Source: Arcobacter_B sp049472135 (GTDB lineage Bacteria > Campylobacterota > Campylobacteria > Campylobacterales > Arcobacteraceae). From it: 64,000 nt of DNA. The DNA lies in NCBI RefSeq assembly GCF_049472135.1, contig NZ_JBMOVV010000010.1:35207-99206 (forward strand), written 5' to 3'. The position numbers and the translations under genes were made by a program. This document shows positions 54,190 through 63,031 of the stretch, one piece after another. Each line of letters begins with the position of its first letter. Position 1 is the stretch's first letter. The notes beneath the pieces were generated by a model, which saw only the letters and a list, made by a program, of their open reading frames with translations, made no database searches and was not told the DNA's origin.

Positions 54190-55590
54190 ATGAAAAAAGA
54201 TATAGTAATAGTAGGTGGAGGAATAGCAGGTTTATTATCTGCTTCTTTATTATCTGAAAATGAGAACTTTAATATACATTTAGTAGAAAGAAGTGATAAA
54301 CTTGGTGGATTATTAAAATGTTTTGATTATGGGAAAAATGGAAAATTTGATTATGGAGCTCATAATATTTTAGAAACGGGAATTGAAGAGTTAGATAATA
54401 TTTTAAGGGCTTTATTACCTAAAGATGAATGGCAAGTATCATCAGCAATAAATGGTCAAAAAAGAGCATTGACTGGAATATATTTTGATGGAAAATTACA
54501 AAAGAACTCACCTTTTATAGATTTAAGACATAGAAAAAATATTGATGAATTAAGAATTGATTTTCTTAAAAACTTTGAAAAAACAAAAACAATAAAGAAG
54601 AGCACAGCTTATGCTTATGCAAAATCTTTATTTGGTAAAAAGATCACAAAAGAGGCAATTGTTCCTACATTTAAAGCTTTATATAATGTTCATCCAAAAG
54701 ATATGGATTATATGGCTATGTTTTTAACACCATTTGTAAGAGTAGGACTATTTGATGAGAAGATAATGAAAGATTTATTACCTACAAAACAGCTTAGTTC
54801 AATTTTGTCGTATCCTGTACAACAAAATCTAGGTTCAGATATTTTAGGTGAAAAGAAGGCTTATTATCCTAAAAAATATGGAATATATAGAGTTATAGAT
54901 GCCTTAAAAAAACGGCTTGAAGAAAAAGGTGTAAATATTTATCTTGAAGATGAGGTAAAGGATATAAAACTTGAAGGTAATAAAATCAGCGAAGTAGTTT
55001 TATCTAATAGTTCTATTAAAAATGTAGAGCATCTATTTTGGACAGCAGGACATTTGATTCTAAAAAGTTTATTAAATATAAAATTAGAAAATTTAAAATT
55101 CCAGAAGCCTCCTAAAACAGTAATAACTAATTTACTATTATCAAAAAAGCTAAAGATAGGAGATTTAAGCTATTTTTACAACTATGATAAAAAATACAAA
55201 ACATTTAGAGTTGATAATTATATAAACTATTGTAGTGGAGCAAAGAGAAATGGTTTATATCCTGTAAGTATAGAAATGTTAGTTTCTCAAGAAGAGTTAC
55301 AAGATGTTGAAAAAATTACAAAAACAGCTATAAAAGAATTATCAACTTTTAAAGTTTTAGCAAAAGATTGTAAAGTTAAATTTGCAAAAACTGAAATACT
55401 TGATTATGGTTTTCCTTTATTATCAAAAGATAATATTGAAACAATGGATAAAGTAAGAGATAGTATTTTAGATAAGAATCTAGAAAATCTTACTTTATTA
55501 GGTATATTGTCGAAAAAAGATTTATTTTTTGAGAGTGATATTAAAAAAGATTTATATTTAAAAGTGAAAGGATTTCTAAATGACAATTAA
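54190..55590 (+). CDS. FAD-dependent amine-oxidase/protoporphyrinogen-oxidase-like protein
   Basis: A 466-residue flavoprotein. The FAD site is IVIVGGGIAGLLSASLL, followed by HLVERSDKLGGLLKCF (the E-R-x-x-x-x-G-G motif). The overall plan resembles UDP-galactopyranose mutase and protoporphyrinogen-oxidase-like oxidoreductases. It sits between pseG and pseI genes, so I infer it modifies the nonulosonic acid or another nucleotide sugar used with it, perhaps by oxidation or ring rearrangement. Substrate unknown. It overlaps the next methyltransferase gene by 11 bases. Confidence 0.72.
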   Translation: MKKDIVIVGGGIAGLLSASLLSENENFNIHLVERSDKLGGLLKCFDYGKNGKFDYGAHNILETGIEELDNILRALLPKDEWQVSSAINGQKRALTGIYFDGKLQKNSPFIDLRHRKNIDELRIDFLKNFEKTKTIKKSTAYAYAKSLFGKKITKEAIVPTFKALYNVHPKDMDYMAMFLTPFVRVGLFDEKIMKDLLPTKQLSSILSYPVQQNLGSDILGEKKAYYPKKYGIYRVIDALKKRLEEKGVNIYLEDEVKDIKLEGNKISEVVLSNSSIKNVEHLFWTAGHLILKSLLNIKLENLKFQKPPKTVITNLLLSKKLKIGDLSYFYNYDKKYKTFRVDNYINYCSGAKRNGLYPVSIEMLVSQEELQDVEKITKTAIKELSTFKVLAKDCKVKFAKTEILDYGFPLLSKDNIETMDKVRDSILDKNLENLTLLGILSKKDLFFESDIKKDLYLKVKGFLNDN

Positions 55591-56245
55591 AGATATTAAG
55601 GGATTAAAATATCCTGACGAGTATATGATTAAGTATTTTTTTAAAGAGAGACTTTTTGAATCTAAAGGTAAAGTTTTAGAGTTTGGTTGTTCAAATGGAA
55701 ATAATCTTTCTTTATTTTACCAATATGATTATGATACATATGGTGTTGATATAAATGAAATAAATATAAAAAATGCTAAATATAATTTTGAAAATATCTA
55801 TGAATCAGAAGGAAGTTTCACTTTTTATAGTGATGATATGATTAGTTTTGTACAAAATAATAAAGACTTGGAAGTAGATGTTTTTATGATACCAAATGTA
55901 ATCTCTTATATTTCAAAAGAGGATTTTATAAAGTTTCTTGAAATAAGTGTTGAAAATAATATCTTTAAAAAAGGTGCAAAGTTCTTTTTAAGAACAAGAA
56001 CTAGAAAAGATTATAGATATGGATTAGGAAAGAAAGTAGCTGAAGATAGTTATTTAATGCAAAATAATATAACAGGAGAAGAAGGTGCAATTTGTACTTG
56101 TTATCAAGAGTATGAATTAATAGATATTTTAAGAAAATATTTAAATCTTTCAAATTTCTCAATTAATCATTTAGACAATCAAAATTGTCAAAATGGTGAG
56201 ACTATTTTAAACTCAGATATTGCTATATGGGGCGACATTGAATAG
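55580..56245 (+). CDS. SAM-dependent methyltransferase
   Basis: A 221-residue class I methyltransferase: VLEFGCSNGNNLSLFYQYD is the SAM motif near residue 35, TYGVDINE gives the acidic ribose contact, and DVFMIPNVISYISKEDF follows. Its place in the pse operon suggests it methylates a sugar or its N-acyl group. The N-terminal segment KYPDEYMIKYFFKERLFE-like stretch is characteristic but not informative about substrate. The gene overlaps the flavoprotein and WbqC genes on both sides. Confidence 0.78.
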   Translation: MTIKDIKGLKYPDEYMIKYFFKERLFESKGKVLEFGCSNGNNLSLFYQYDYDTYGVDINEINIKNAKYNFENIYESEGSFTFYSDDMISFVQNNKDLEVDVFMIPNVISYISKEDFIKFLEISVENNIFKKGAKFFLRTRTRKDYRYGLGKKVAEDSYLMQNNITGEEGAICTCYQEYELIDILRKYLNLSNFSINHLDNQNCQNGETILNSDIAIWGDIE

Positions 56246-56960
56246 TATTGCAATTATGCAACCAACTTTTAATCCTTGGTTGGGATATTTTGATTTAATT
56301 AATAAAGTAGATAAATTTATTTTTTTAGATACTGTACAATTAAATCAACAAAGTTGGCAAACAAGAAATAAATTAAAAGTTGGAAATAAAGAGTATTTAG
56401 TATCTATACCAATAGAAAAATCAAGTTCAAAATTTGATTTACTAATTAAAGATGTAAATATTAATAAAAACTTTCCTCTACTTAGAAAAAAACTTTTAAA
56501 AACAATAGTTCAAGAGTATAAAAAAGCTGAATATTTTGATGAAGTTTATCCTTTTTTAGAAGATTTATTAAATAATGAGACTAGAAGTTTATGTGACTTT
56601 AATATAAACATTATTAAACAAATTTGTAAAAAAATAGGAATTAATACACCTTTTATAAAAGCATCTTCTTTAGAGTTTATTGAAGATAAAAAAGCTATGC
56701 TAGTTTTAGGACTATGTAAACAAGTAAGAGCTGATGTTTACTATTCGCCTTTGGCAGCAAAAGAGTATTTAAATAGTGAAGAAAGTAAATTTAAAGAAGA
56801 GAATATAAGTGTAATGTATCAACACTATTTACACCCTGAATATAAACAATTAGGAAAAGATTTTATTCCTTATATTGGTATATTTGATTTGCTTTTGAAT
56901 TATGGTTTTAAAAATTCACTAGAGATAATTTTGAAAGGAACAAATTATGAAAATAGCTAA
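56238..56960 (+). CDS. WbqC-family protein
   Basis: A 240-residue member of the WbqC family, found in O-antigen and flagellin-glycan loci; its catalytic role is not firmly established. The signature IAIMQPTFNPWLGYFDLI is at the N-terminus, then FLDTVQLNQQSWQTRNKLK, and YYSPLAAKEYL near the C-terminus. I take TTG at 56238 as the start, preceded by GGGGCGA and overlapping the upstream stop; an upstream TTG at 56220 would add six residues. Next gene overlaps by 14 bases. Confidence 0.85.
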   Translation: MNSIAIMQPTFNPWLGYFDLINKVDKFIFLDTVQLNQQSWQTRNKLKVGNKEYLVSIPIEKSSSKFDLLIKDVNINKNFPLLRKKLLKTIVQEYKKAEYFDEVYPFLEDLLNNETRSLCDFNINIIKQICKKIGINTPFIKASSLEFIEDKKAMLVLGLCKQVRADVYYSPLAAKEYLNSEESKFKEENISVMYQHYLHPEYKQLGKDFIPYIGIFDLLLNYGFKNSLEIILKGTNYENS

Positions 56961-57981
56961 TTTTGATTTAAAAAAAGATGGCGTGTTTATTATCGCTGAG
57001 TTAAGTGCAAATCATAATGGTAGTTTACAAAATGCACTTGATACAATCAAAGCAGCAAAAGAAATAGGTGCAAATGCTATAAAACTGCAAACCTATACAG
57101 CAGATACTATTACTTTAAACTGTAAAAAAGATGACTTCAAAATATCTCAAGATACATTATGGGATGGAAAGTATTTATACGATTTATATCAAGAGGCTTA
57201 CACTCCTTGGGAATGGCATAAACAACTTTTTGATTATGCAAAAGAACTTGGTATTATAATTTTTTCTTCACCATTTGATAAAAGTGCAGTAGATTTACTG
57301 GAGAGTTTAGATGCTCCAGCTTATAAAATAGCCTCTTTTGAAATAACAGATTATGAGTTGATTGAATATGTTGCCTCTAAAATGAAGCCAATTATTATAT
57401 CAACAGGGATTGCCACAATTGATGAGGTACAAGATGCTGTAGATATTTGTAGAAGAGTAGGGAATAATGATATTGTTTTACTTAAATGTACAAGTGCATA
57501 TCCTGCTCCTTTGGAAGAAGCCAATTTATTAACAATTCCTAACTTAGCTCAAACTTTTGATGTTATATCTGGGTTTTCTGATCATACAATAGGTTCAACA
57601 GCTCCGATTGTTGCTACTACTCTTGGTGCAAAAGTAATTGAAAAGCATTTTATATTAGATAAATCTATTGGTGGTCCTGATTCAGAATTTTCTATGGAAA
57701 AAGCTGAATTTGAGCAGATGATTAAAGATATTAGAAATACAGAAAAACTATTAGGTAAAGTTGATTATAGTTTGACTGAGAAAAGAAAGAAAAGTAGAAC
57801 TTTTAGTAGAAGTTTATATGTTTCAAAAGATATAAAAAAAGATGAGATATTTACTGAAGAGAATATTAGAAGTGTAAGACCAGGACTTGGGTTGCATCCA
57901 AAATACCTAAATGATATTTTAGGTAAAAAAGCTAAAAAAGATTATTCATTTGGTGAAGCTTTAAAACTAAGTGATTTATAG
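56947..57981 (+). CDS. pseI: Pseudaminic acid synthase
   Basis: A 344-residue NeuB-family synthase that condenses the 6-deoxy-diamino-hexose with phosphoenolpyruvate. IIAELSANHNGS and IKLQTYTADTITL are family motifs; EAYTPWEWHKQLFDYAK is the stretch that distinguishes PseI from sialic and legionaminic acid synthases. SGFSDHTIGS and VIEKHFILDKSIGGPDSEFS complete the active site, and the last 60 residues (SRSLYVSKDIKKDE, RPGLGLHPKYL) are the SAF antifreeze-like domain. It identifies the pathway product as pseudaminic acid or a derivative. Confidence 0.94.
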   Translation: MKIANFDLKKDGVFIIAELSANHNGSLQNALDTIKAAKEIGANAIKLQTYTADTITLNCKKDDFKISQDTLWDGKYLYDLYQEAYTPWEWHKQLFDYAKELGIIIFSSPFDKSAVDLLESLDAPAYKIASFEITDYELIEYVASKMKPIIISTGIATIDEVQDAVDICRRVGNNDIVLLKCTSAYPAPLEEANLLTIPNLAQTFDVISGFSDHTIGSTAPIVATTLGAKVIEKHFILDKSIGGPDSEFSMEKAEFEQMIKDIRNTEKLLGKVDYSLTEKRKKSRTFSRSLYVSKDIKKDEIFTEENIRSVRPGLGLHPKYLNDILGKKAKKDYSFGEALKLSDL

Positions 57982-57996
57982 TAAACGGGAGAAAAA

Positions 57997-59058
57997 ATGC
58001 AAAAGAATAATATGAATTTATTAGATTTAATGTTTGAGGATATGTCTAAACAAAAAGAAGTATATAAACCAACTACATTTTGGGAAGAGGGGTCAAAAGT
58101 AATAGTAAAGGAGCTTAAAGAGCAAGGTGTTGAAAACTTTCGTTCTTTAAAAACTACAAGAGGTTTTTTTGTTCCTAATTATTCTTATGCCGAATATTAT
58201 GAAAATGAGAATTTATATAATAAAACAAAAGAAGAGTTAAAAAAAGCTACGAGTGATGTAAAGTCTAATACAAGATTTGATTTTTTATTGTCTGGCAAAC
58301 TTCAAGCTTTTAGTGATTATAGAGTTCTTAAAGCAAGTAATATAGAATCTTCTCCTTATACAAGTAAAGTATCAGAAAGTAATGTTGGACAGCCTTTAGA
58401 GCAATTTAACTTTGATAATAGAAACTTCTCTCGGTCATTTCTAAACTATTTGTTAGGACTAAATTTCTTAAAGAAACATGTCGATTCATCAACTATTAAA
58501 AACGTTATGGAAATAGGTGGTGGATTTGGTACTTTAGGCGAAATTTTACTTGGTGATGAAAGAAATGATATTTTTTATATAAATGCAGATATTCCTCCTG
58601 TTTCTTTTGTTTCTTCGTACTATTTAAAAGAAGTATTTGGTAAAGAAAATATTGCTGATTATGGTGATTTATATAAAGAAGAGGTTTTAGAGATTGATAA
58701 ACTAAAACAGAGTTATAAAGCTGTAAATCTATGTTCTTGGCAGATTGAGAAGCTAAAAGGTAAAATTGATTTATTTGTAAACTTTATTTCCTTCCAAGAA
58801 ATGGAGCCAGATGTTGTAAATAACTATTGTAAATATATTAGAGACTTAGCTCCACAATTTATATTACTTAGAAATATTCAAGAGGGTAAGAAAAAAAGAG
58901 ATGAAGATACAATTTATGGTGTAGAAACACCAATCTTAGGTGATGACTATGATACTTTTTTACCTGAATATGAATTAAAAGCAAGTGATAGTGAAATCTT
59001 TGGATTTAAAACTGAAGATAATTTCCATTCTCAACTAAGACTATATGTAAGAAAATAG
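57997..59058 (+). CDS. Putative sugar O-methyltransferase (NanM-like)
   Basis: A 353-residue protein with an atypical SAM motif NVMEIGGGFGTLGEILL near residue 170, after an N-terminal region with RGFFVPNYSYAEYYEN and FNFDNRNFSRSFLNYLLGLN. This arrangement matches the putative sugar O-methyltransferase group known from flagellin and capsule loci. It is the last gene of the pse operon, 15 bases after pseI, so the nonulosonic acid may be O-methylated. It is convergent with the first Maf gene, only 2 bases apart. Confidence 0.75.
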   Translation: MQKNNMNLLDLMFEDMSKQKEVYKPTTFWEEGSKVIVKELKEQGVENFRSLKTTRGFFVPNYSYAEYYENENLYNKTKEELKKATSDVKSNTRFDFLLSGKLQAFSDYRVLKASNIESSPYTSKVSESNVGQPLEQFNFDNRNFSRSFLNYLLGLNFLKKHVDSSTIKNVMEIGGGFGTLGEILLGDERNDIFYINADIPPVSFVSSYYLKEVFGKENIADYGDLYKEEVLEIDKLKQSYKAVNLCSWQIEKLKGKIDLFVNFISFQEMEPDVVNNYCKYIRDLAPQFILLRNIQEGKKKRDEDTIYGVETPILGDDYDTFLPEYELKASDSEIFGFKTEDNFHSQLRLYVRK

Positions 59059-59060
59059 TC

Positions 59061-60878
59061 TTAGTTATAAATCTCCTCGAAGGTATTTAAAATTCTATTT
59101 ATTTGTGAAAGTTGAATACTTTCATTTTCAAGGTAAAAACTATAAGGATTTGTAAGAAGAAAAAATTCATCTAATATTTGAATAACAAAAGATGTTGGGA
59201 AATTGCTTTTTAATTTCTCAAAATCTTTTTCTATATTTTTAGATGTTTTTAGTCTTTTGATTACTTTATTCTCTTTTTTTATTTCATTTATATCAATTTT
59301 TTCAAGTTCTTTTCTTGTGATAGTTTTTAATTGATTTATTAAAGACTTAATATAAGAGTCTTTATCAAACTTTTTGAAATTACTAATATTTATATCTAAA
59401 AGCTTTAAAGGTTTTGTATTATTAAAGTAAGCCCCTTTAGATAGGTTGTATATAGAAGAGCTTTTGATTAAATTCTCTTTTATTTCATTTATACTTTCAA
59501 TCATATCTTTATAAAGTAAAGTAGTTTTAACACTTTCTGTGAAGTTTCCTTTTACATCTACTAAATAATTTTTATAGTTGTTCTTTTCTTCTTTTTGAAT
59601 CTCTTTATTGTAATAGTATGAAGAGAAGTGTGTTTCTCCAGTTTTTTCATCAATAGCTGCATCTAATCCTAATAAATAGATCTCTTTTGCCCCAAGAGTA
59701 AGTAAAATCTTTAAACCAATATCTCCAACTGTAACTCCAGGAAGTAGCCCTGTATTTATTAAAAACTCAATAGATGTCTGAATAAAAAATACATTATTAT
59801 TGTTTATTTCTTCATATATTTTTGGGTCAGTTTTAATTGAACTAATAATTAAAGAGTCTTTAAAAAACTCTTTGTTTACATCAAATTGGTTTCTAACTGT
59901 TGTTTCCCCTGCATCAATTGAGATTATAATATCGGGGTGTATTTGATGACTTTCTAAAAATTTCAAAATAGCAGCAGCTGCAACTATGATAAATCTATCT
60001 TTACACTCTTTTATAAAGTCAACATTTTTATCTAAAGAAGGTCCTGCTGCTAAAAATAAGATAGGTTTTTCTTGTAAAAAATCTTTTTTTATTGTAGTTT
60101 TTAGAATACCATTTTGGTTGTTTCTTAGGTAATAAAAACCTCTTTTTAAACTATAGATATATTCTGCAAAAGGGTATCTTATTTTATTTTCTAAAGTTAA
60201 TATCTCACTTACTTTTGAAACTAAATCAAGTTCATTAGGGCTTGCAAGCTCAAATCTAATAAAGTTGTTGTAAATAGATTTATATTTTAGGAAGTTAATA
60301 ATGCAGTTTTTAAGTTCTTCTTCATTTTGTGAAATACTAAAAAATATTTGACTGTTTTGAGCAATTTCTTCATAATCAGTAAGGAATAAAGATAGTCTGA
60401 AAATCTCTATATTTGGCTCTATAATTAAATAAACTTTTGAGTTTAAAACTCTATGGATATCATTTAAATGAACACCAAGCAAAGTACCTAAGAATATAAA
60501 TTTATTACTTTGTTCTTTTGGTATTTCAATATTTTTTAATTGCTCTACATACTCATTTATAAATTCAGATGTTTCTACTTCTTCATCTATATCCCCATAG
60601 GATACAAGAGTTTTATTTGGATCAATTAATGAAATTATATTTTCATTGTTATAGATATTTTTAGCTCTGTATTGGGCATCATAAAAAGGGTCACAATTAT
60701 ATATTTTTTTATCTTGATGAACTAACTCAAAGTGGTTATCAATAAAATCAAGATGATAAGTTTCTAGAAGATTTTTTTCTAAATCTTCTATTTTTTTATA
60801 AATCTCAAAGTAGTTCTTTTTTAGAAAAATTATATTTTTTTGATAAATCTGAATTATTGTTTCTTGTAGTTCTTGCAT
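59061..60878 (-). CDS. Maf flagellin glycosyltransferase-like protein (DUF115)
   Basis: A 605-residue Maf-family protein. The core motif ILFLAAGPSLDKNVDFI (near residue 270) and PDIIISIDAGETTVRNQF belong to the DUF115 domain, which is needed to attach pseudaminic acid to flagellin in Campylobacter, Helicobacter and Aeromonas. The N-terminal 200 residues are a variable domain. The frame is open 35 codons upstream, but I start at ATG 60876-60878 because the preceding part is unlike other Maf proteins. A TATAAT box lies only 7 bases upstream of that ATG, so the mRNA leader would be very short. Confidence 0.85.
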   Translation of the reverse strand: MQELQETIIQIYQKNIIFLKKNYFEIYKKIEDLEKNLLETYHLDFIDNHFELVHQDKKIYNCDPFYDAQYRAKNIYNNENIISLIDPNKTLVSYGDIDEEVETSEFINEYVEQLKNIEIPKEQSNKFIFLGTLLGVHLNDIHRVLNSKVYLIIEPNIEIFRLSLFLTDYEEIAQNSQIFFSISQNEEELKNCIINFLKYKSIYNNFIRFELASPNELDLVSKVSEILTLENKIRYPFAEYIYSLKRGFYYLRNNQNGILKTTIKKDFLQEKPILFLAAGPSLDKNVDFIKECKDRFIIVAAAAILKFLESHQIHPDIIISIDAGETTVRNQFDVNKEFFKDSLIISSIKTDPKIYEEINNNNVFFIQTSIEFLINTGLLPGVTVGDIGLKILLTLGAKEIYLLGLDAAIDEKTGETHFSSYYYNKEIQKEEKNNYKNYLVDVKGNFTESVKTTLLYKDMIESINEIKENLIKSSSIYNLSKGAYFNNTKPLKLLDINISNFKKFDKDSYIKSLINQLKTITRKELEKIDINEIKKENKVIKRLKTSKNIEKDFEKLKSNFPTSFVIQILDEFFLLTNPYSFYLENESIQLSQINRILNTFEEIYN

Positions 60879-60885
60879 GGTTATT

Positions 60886-60891
60886 ATTATA
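60886..60891 (-). promoter_or_regulatory. TATAAT box close to the minus-strand Maf start
   Basis: A perfect TATAAT on the minus strand ends 7 bases before the Maf start codon. If it is the real -10, transcription starts at or next to the ATG and the message is almost leaderless. An AAGGG just upstream lies 13 bases from the ATG and would be lost from such a transcript. Confidence 0.4.
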
Positions 60892-60913
60892 CCCTTATTT
60901 AATAAAATCTTAG

Positions 60914-60919
60914 TATAAT
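60914..60919 (+). promoter_or_regulatory. Probable -10 box of the plus-strand Maf gene
   Basis: A perfect TATAAT, 28 bases before the ATG at 60947, with ribosome site AAAGGAC at 60935-60941. This gives a normal short leader. It lies within the 68-base region shared with the divergent Maf gene. Confidence 0.6.
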
Positions 60920-60946
60920 AATTAATATTTAAAAAAGGACTAAAAT

Positions 60947-63010
60947 ATGGGTTTGTCTGCAGAAGAACAACTACAAAAAGCAATGATGGATACCTATCAT
61001 TTAAATTTATTATTTTTATCTGAGTTTGATAATGAATTATTTATTAGAGTTACACATCTTGGTAATTTAATAGGTGAGGGTTCTTATAAAGAGAGATATT
61101 TTTTAGAGTTTATTGAAGAGTCTGGAGACTTCGATATTTATGATAATGAAAAAGACAAATACTTATACGATAGAAAACCAAAGAAATTTAATAATAAAGC
61201 TGTTGTACAAACTAATTTTGATTTGAAGAATAGTATTAATACTTTAAATCAAGGGTTTTATAATCATGATAATGATGGTGATTTTAGTCTAGAAGGGGAT
61301 GAAGGAGTTTATTCAGTTGCTGGTAAAAAACTGATGAATGACTTATTTAAAATAAAAGAAGAATTAGATTATAAAATTGATAGAGAAAATAGAAGAATAA
61401 ACAAAATTGATAAATTTATGTTTATTGGTACATTGCTTGGTAGACATATTCCTAAGATTATGAAGAAAATCAATGCTAAGACATTTTTCGTTTGTGAAAA
61501 TAATTTGGAGATTTTTAGATTGTCTTTATTTGTATGTGATTATAGTGCTTTAGCTATAGAAGGTAGAAATGTGATTTTTTCTATTATGGATGATGATAAT
61601 GTATTATTAGGAAAAGTACTTGATTTTTATAATATGGATGTTTATAATAACTCTGTTTTAAAATTTTATACAACTAACCATGATGTGCAAAACTATTTTG
61701 ATAGAATAATCGATAGGGTATTATCAGTAAGTCCTATGTCTTTTAACTACTATATGAACTTAGATAATGTTGTTTATAACTTATCAGAGAATTTCTTTAA
61801 ATATAAAACTTTATCATTAAGAGAGAACCTTGAACTAAAAGCTTTTGAGAATAAACCAGTTTTATATTTAGGTGCGGGACCTTCTCTTAATGATAATATA
61901 GAATGGGTTTGTGAAAATCAAGATAAATTTATCATTGTAACAATGGCAGCAACTTTAAATATTTTGCTAGAAAATAAAGTAAAACCAGATATTATAACTA
62001 CTCTAGACCCTCAGCATTATGTAGATATTCAACTATTTAGTAATCCAGAATTAGAAGTTCTTCTAAAAGATACTATTATTTTAGCTTCTATTAATACAGC
62101 TAAAAATGTATTAGAAAAACTTTCTAACATGAGTAGATTGTATGTATATGAAGTATTAGGTTCAGTTCAGTTTGGACATAAAGCTTTAACAGGAAACTCT
62201 GTTGGTGAATTAACTTACTCTATAATTTCTAGATTTATAAATGTAAAAGAGATTTACTTGTTAGGGCTAGACTTAGCATTAAATCAAGATACAGGCTCAA
62301 CTCACTCTTCTAATTATAAGTACAATAAAAAATTAGACATTGAAGATCTTAATAAGCTAGAAGTTAATGAAAACTACTCTTTTAAAGATGATGTAATCAA
62401 AATTAGAGGTAATTTTCAAAAAGAAGTTTTAACGAGTAGACAATTTTATGGTTCACTAAGATTCTATATTGGTCAAACAAAATTAAATAGTGTAGATACA
62501 TATAACCTAAGTAATCATGGAGCATTTATTGAAAACACAATACCTTTAAGAAGTGCAGATGTAAACACAAATAATTTTGAAAAATTAGATAAAGAAAGTT
62601 TAAAAGAATTAATAACTGAAGATTTAGAATCTATAGTTGCTCATAATTTATCAAAAAGAGATTTAAAAAGTTTAAATATTCATATCGGTATGGTTGATGA
62701 AATTCTAGAAAAACTTAAAGAAATTGGTAACTTAAAAACTTATGATGAATTCAATATTTTTGCAAATGAGATATTTGTATATTTAATGAGTCCAGAAAAT
62801 AAAATCAACTATTTAAAAGAGATTTATGTTACTTATACTTTAGCTTTCAATCCATATATATCTTATTGTATTTTAATAAAAGACAAAAAAGACAAAGTAA
62901 ATATTAAAAAAGTAATTAAAGTTTGGGCTGAGATTTTAACAGAGTTATTAAATAAATATAAAGGCTATTTAGAACATATTATTGTTGAAAATGATAAAAG
63001 GATAAGTTAA
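60947..63010 (+). CDS. Maf flagellin glycosyltransferase-like protein (DUF115), second copy
   Basis: A 687-residue Maf-family protein, paralogous to the divergent gene: VLYLGAGPSLNDNIEWV (near residue 305) and PDIITTLDPQHYVDIQLF correspond to its core. It is about 80 residues longer, mainly in the N-terminal domain. The differences in the core (TLDPQH against SIDAGE) suggest different donor or acceptor specificity. It faces the flagellin gene and shares a terminator hairpin with it. Membrane segments are absent; it should act in the cytoplasm before flagellin export. Confidence 0.87.
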   Translation: MGLSAEEQLQKAMMDTYHLNLLFLSEFDNELFIRVTHLGNLIGEGSYKERYFLEFIEESGDFDIYDNEKDKYLYDRKPKKFNNKAVVQTNFDLKNSINTLNQGFYNHDNDGDFSLEGDEGVYSVAGKKLMNDLFKIKEELDYKIDRENRRINKIDKFMFIGTLLGRHIPKIMKKINAKTFFVCENNLEIFRLSLFVCDYSALAIEGRNVIFSIMDDDNVLLGKVLDFYNMDVYNNSVLKFYTTNHDVQNYFDRIIDRVLSVSPMSFNYYMNLDNVVYNLSENFFKYKTLSLRENLELKAFENKPVLYLGAGPSLNDNIEWVCENQDKFIIVTMAATLNILLENKVKPDIITTLDPQHYVDIQLFSNPELEVLLKDTIILASINTAKNVLEKLSNMSRLYVYEVLGSVQFGHKALTGNSVGELTYSIISRFINVKEIYLLGLDLALNQDTGSTHSSNYKYNKKLDIEDLNKLEVNENYSFKDDVIKIRGNFQKEVLTSRQFYGSLRFYIGQTKLNSVDTYNLSNHGAFIENTIPLRSADVNTNNFEKLDKESLKELITEDLESIVAHNLSKRDLKSLNIHIGMVDEILEKLKEIGNLKTYDEFNIFANEIFVYLMSPENKINYLKEIYVTYTLAFNPYISYCILIKDKKDKVNIKKVIKVWAEILTELLNKYKGYLEHIIVENDKRIS

Positions 63011-63026
63011 ACCTTTTATCATTTAA
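62991..63026. terminator. Bidirectional hairpin between maf and flagellin genes
   Basis: A perfect 11-bp stem (62991-63001 with 63012-63022, loop of 10 bases) overlaps the maf stop codon region and lies 10 bases past the flagellin stop. On the minus strand the stem is followed by TTTTC, so it can terminate the flagellin transcript; on the plus strand a weaker T-rich sequence follows. Confidence 0.6.
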
Positions 63027-63031
63027 TGGTT

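Noticed and set aside
56947..57981. Legionaminic or sialic acid synthase instead of PseI
   Set aside because: The EAYTPWEWH segment and neighbouring pseB, pseC and pseG genes point to pseudaminic acid.
60879..60983. 35-codon upstream extension of the minus-strand Maf
   Set aside because: Hydrophobic and unlike Maf N-termini, and it would overlap the start of the divergent gene; kept only as a possibility in the leaderless-promoter finding.
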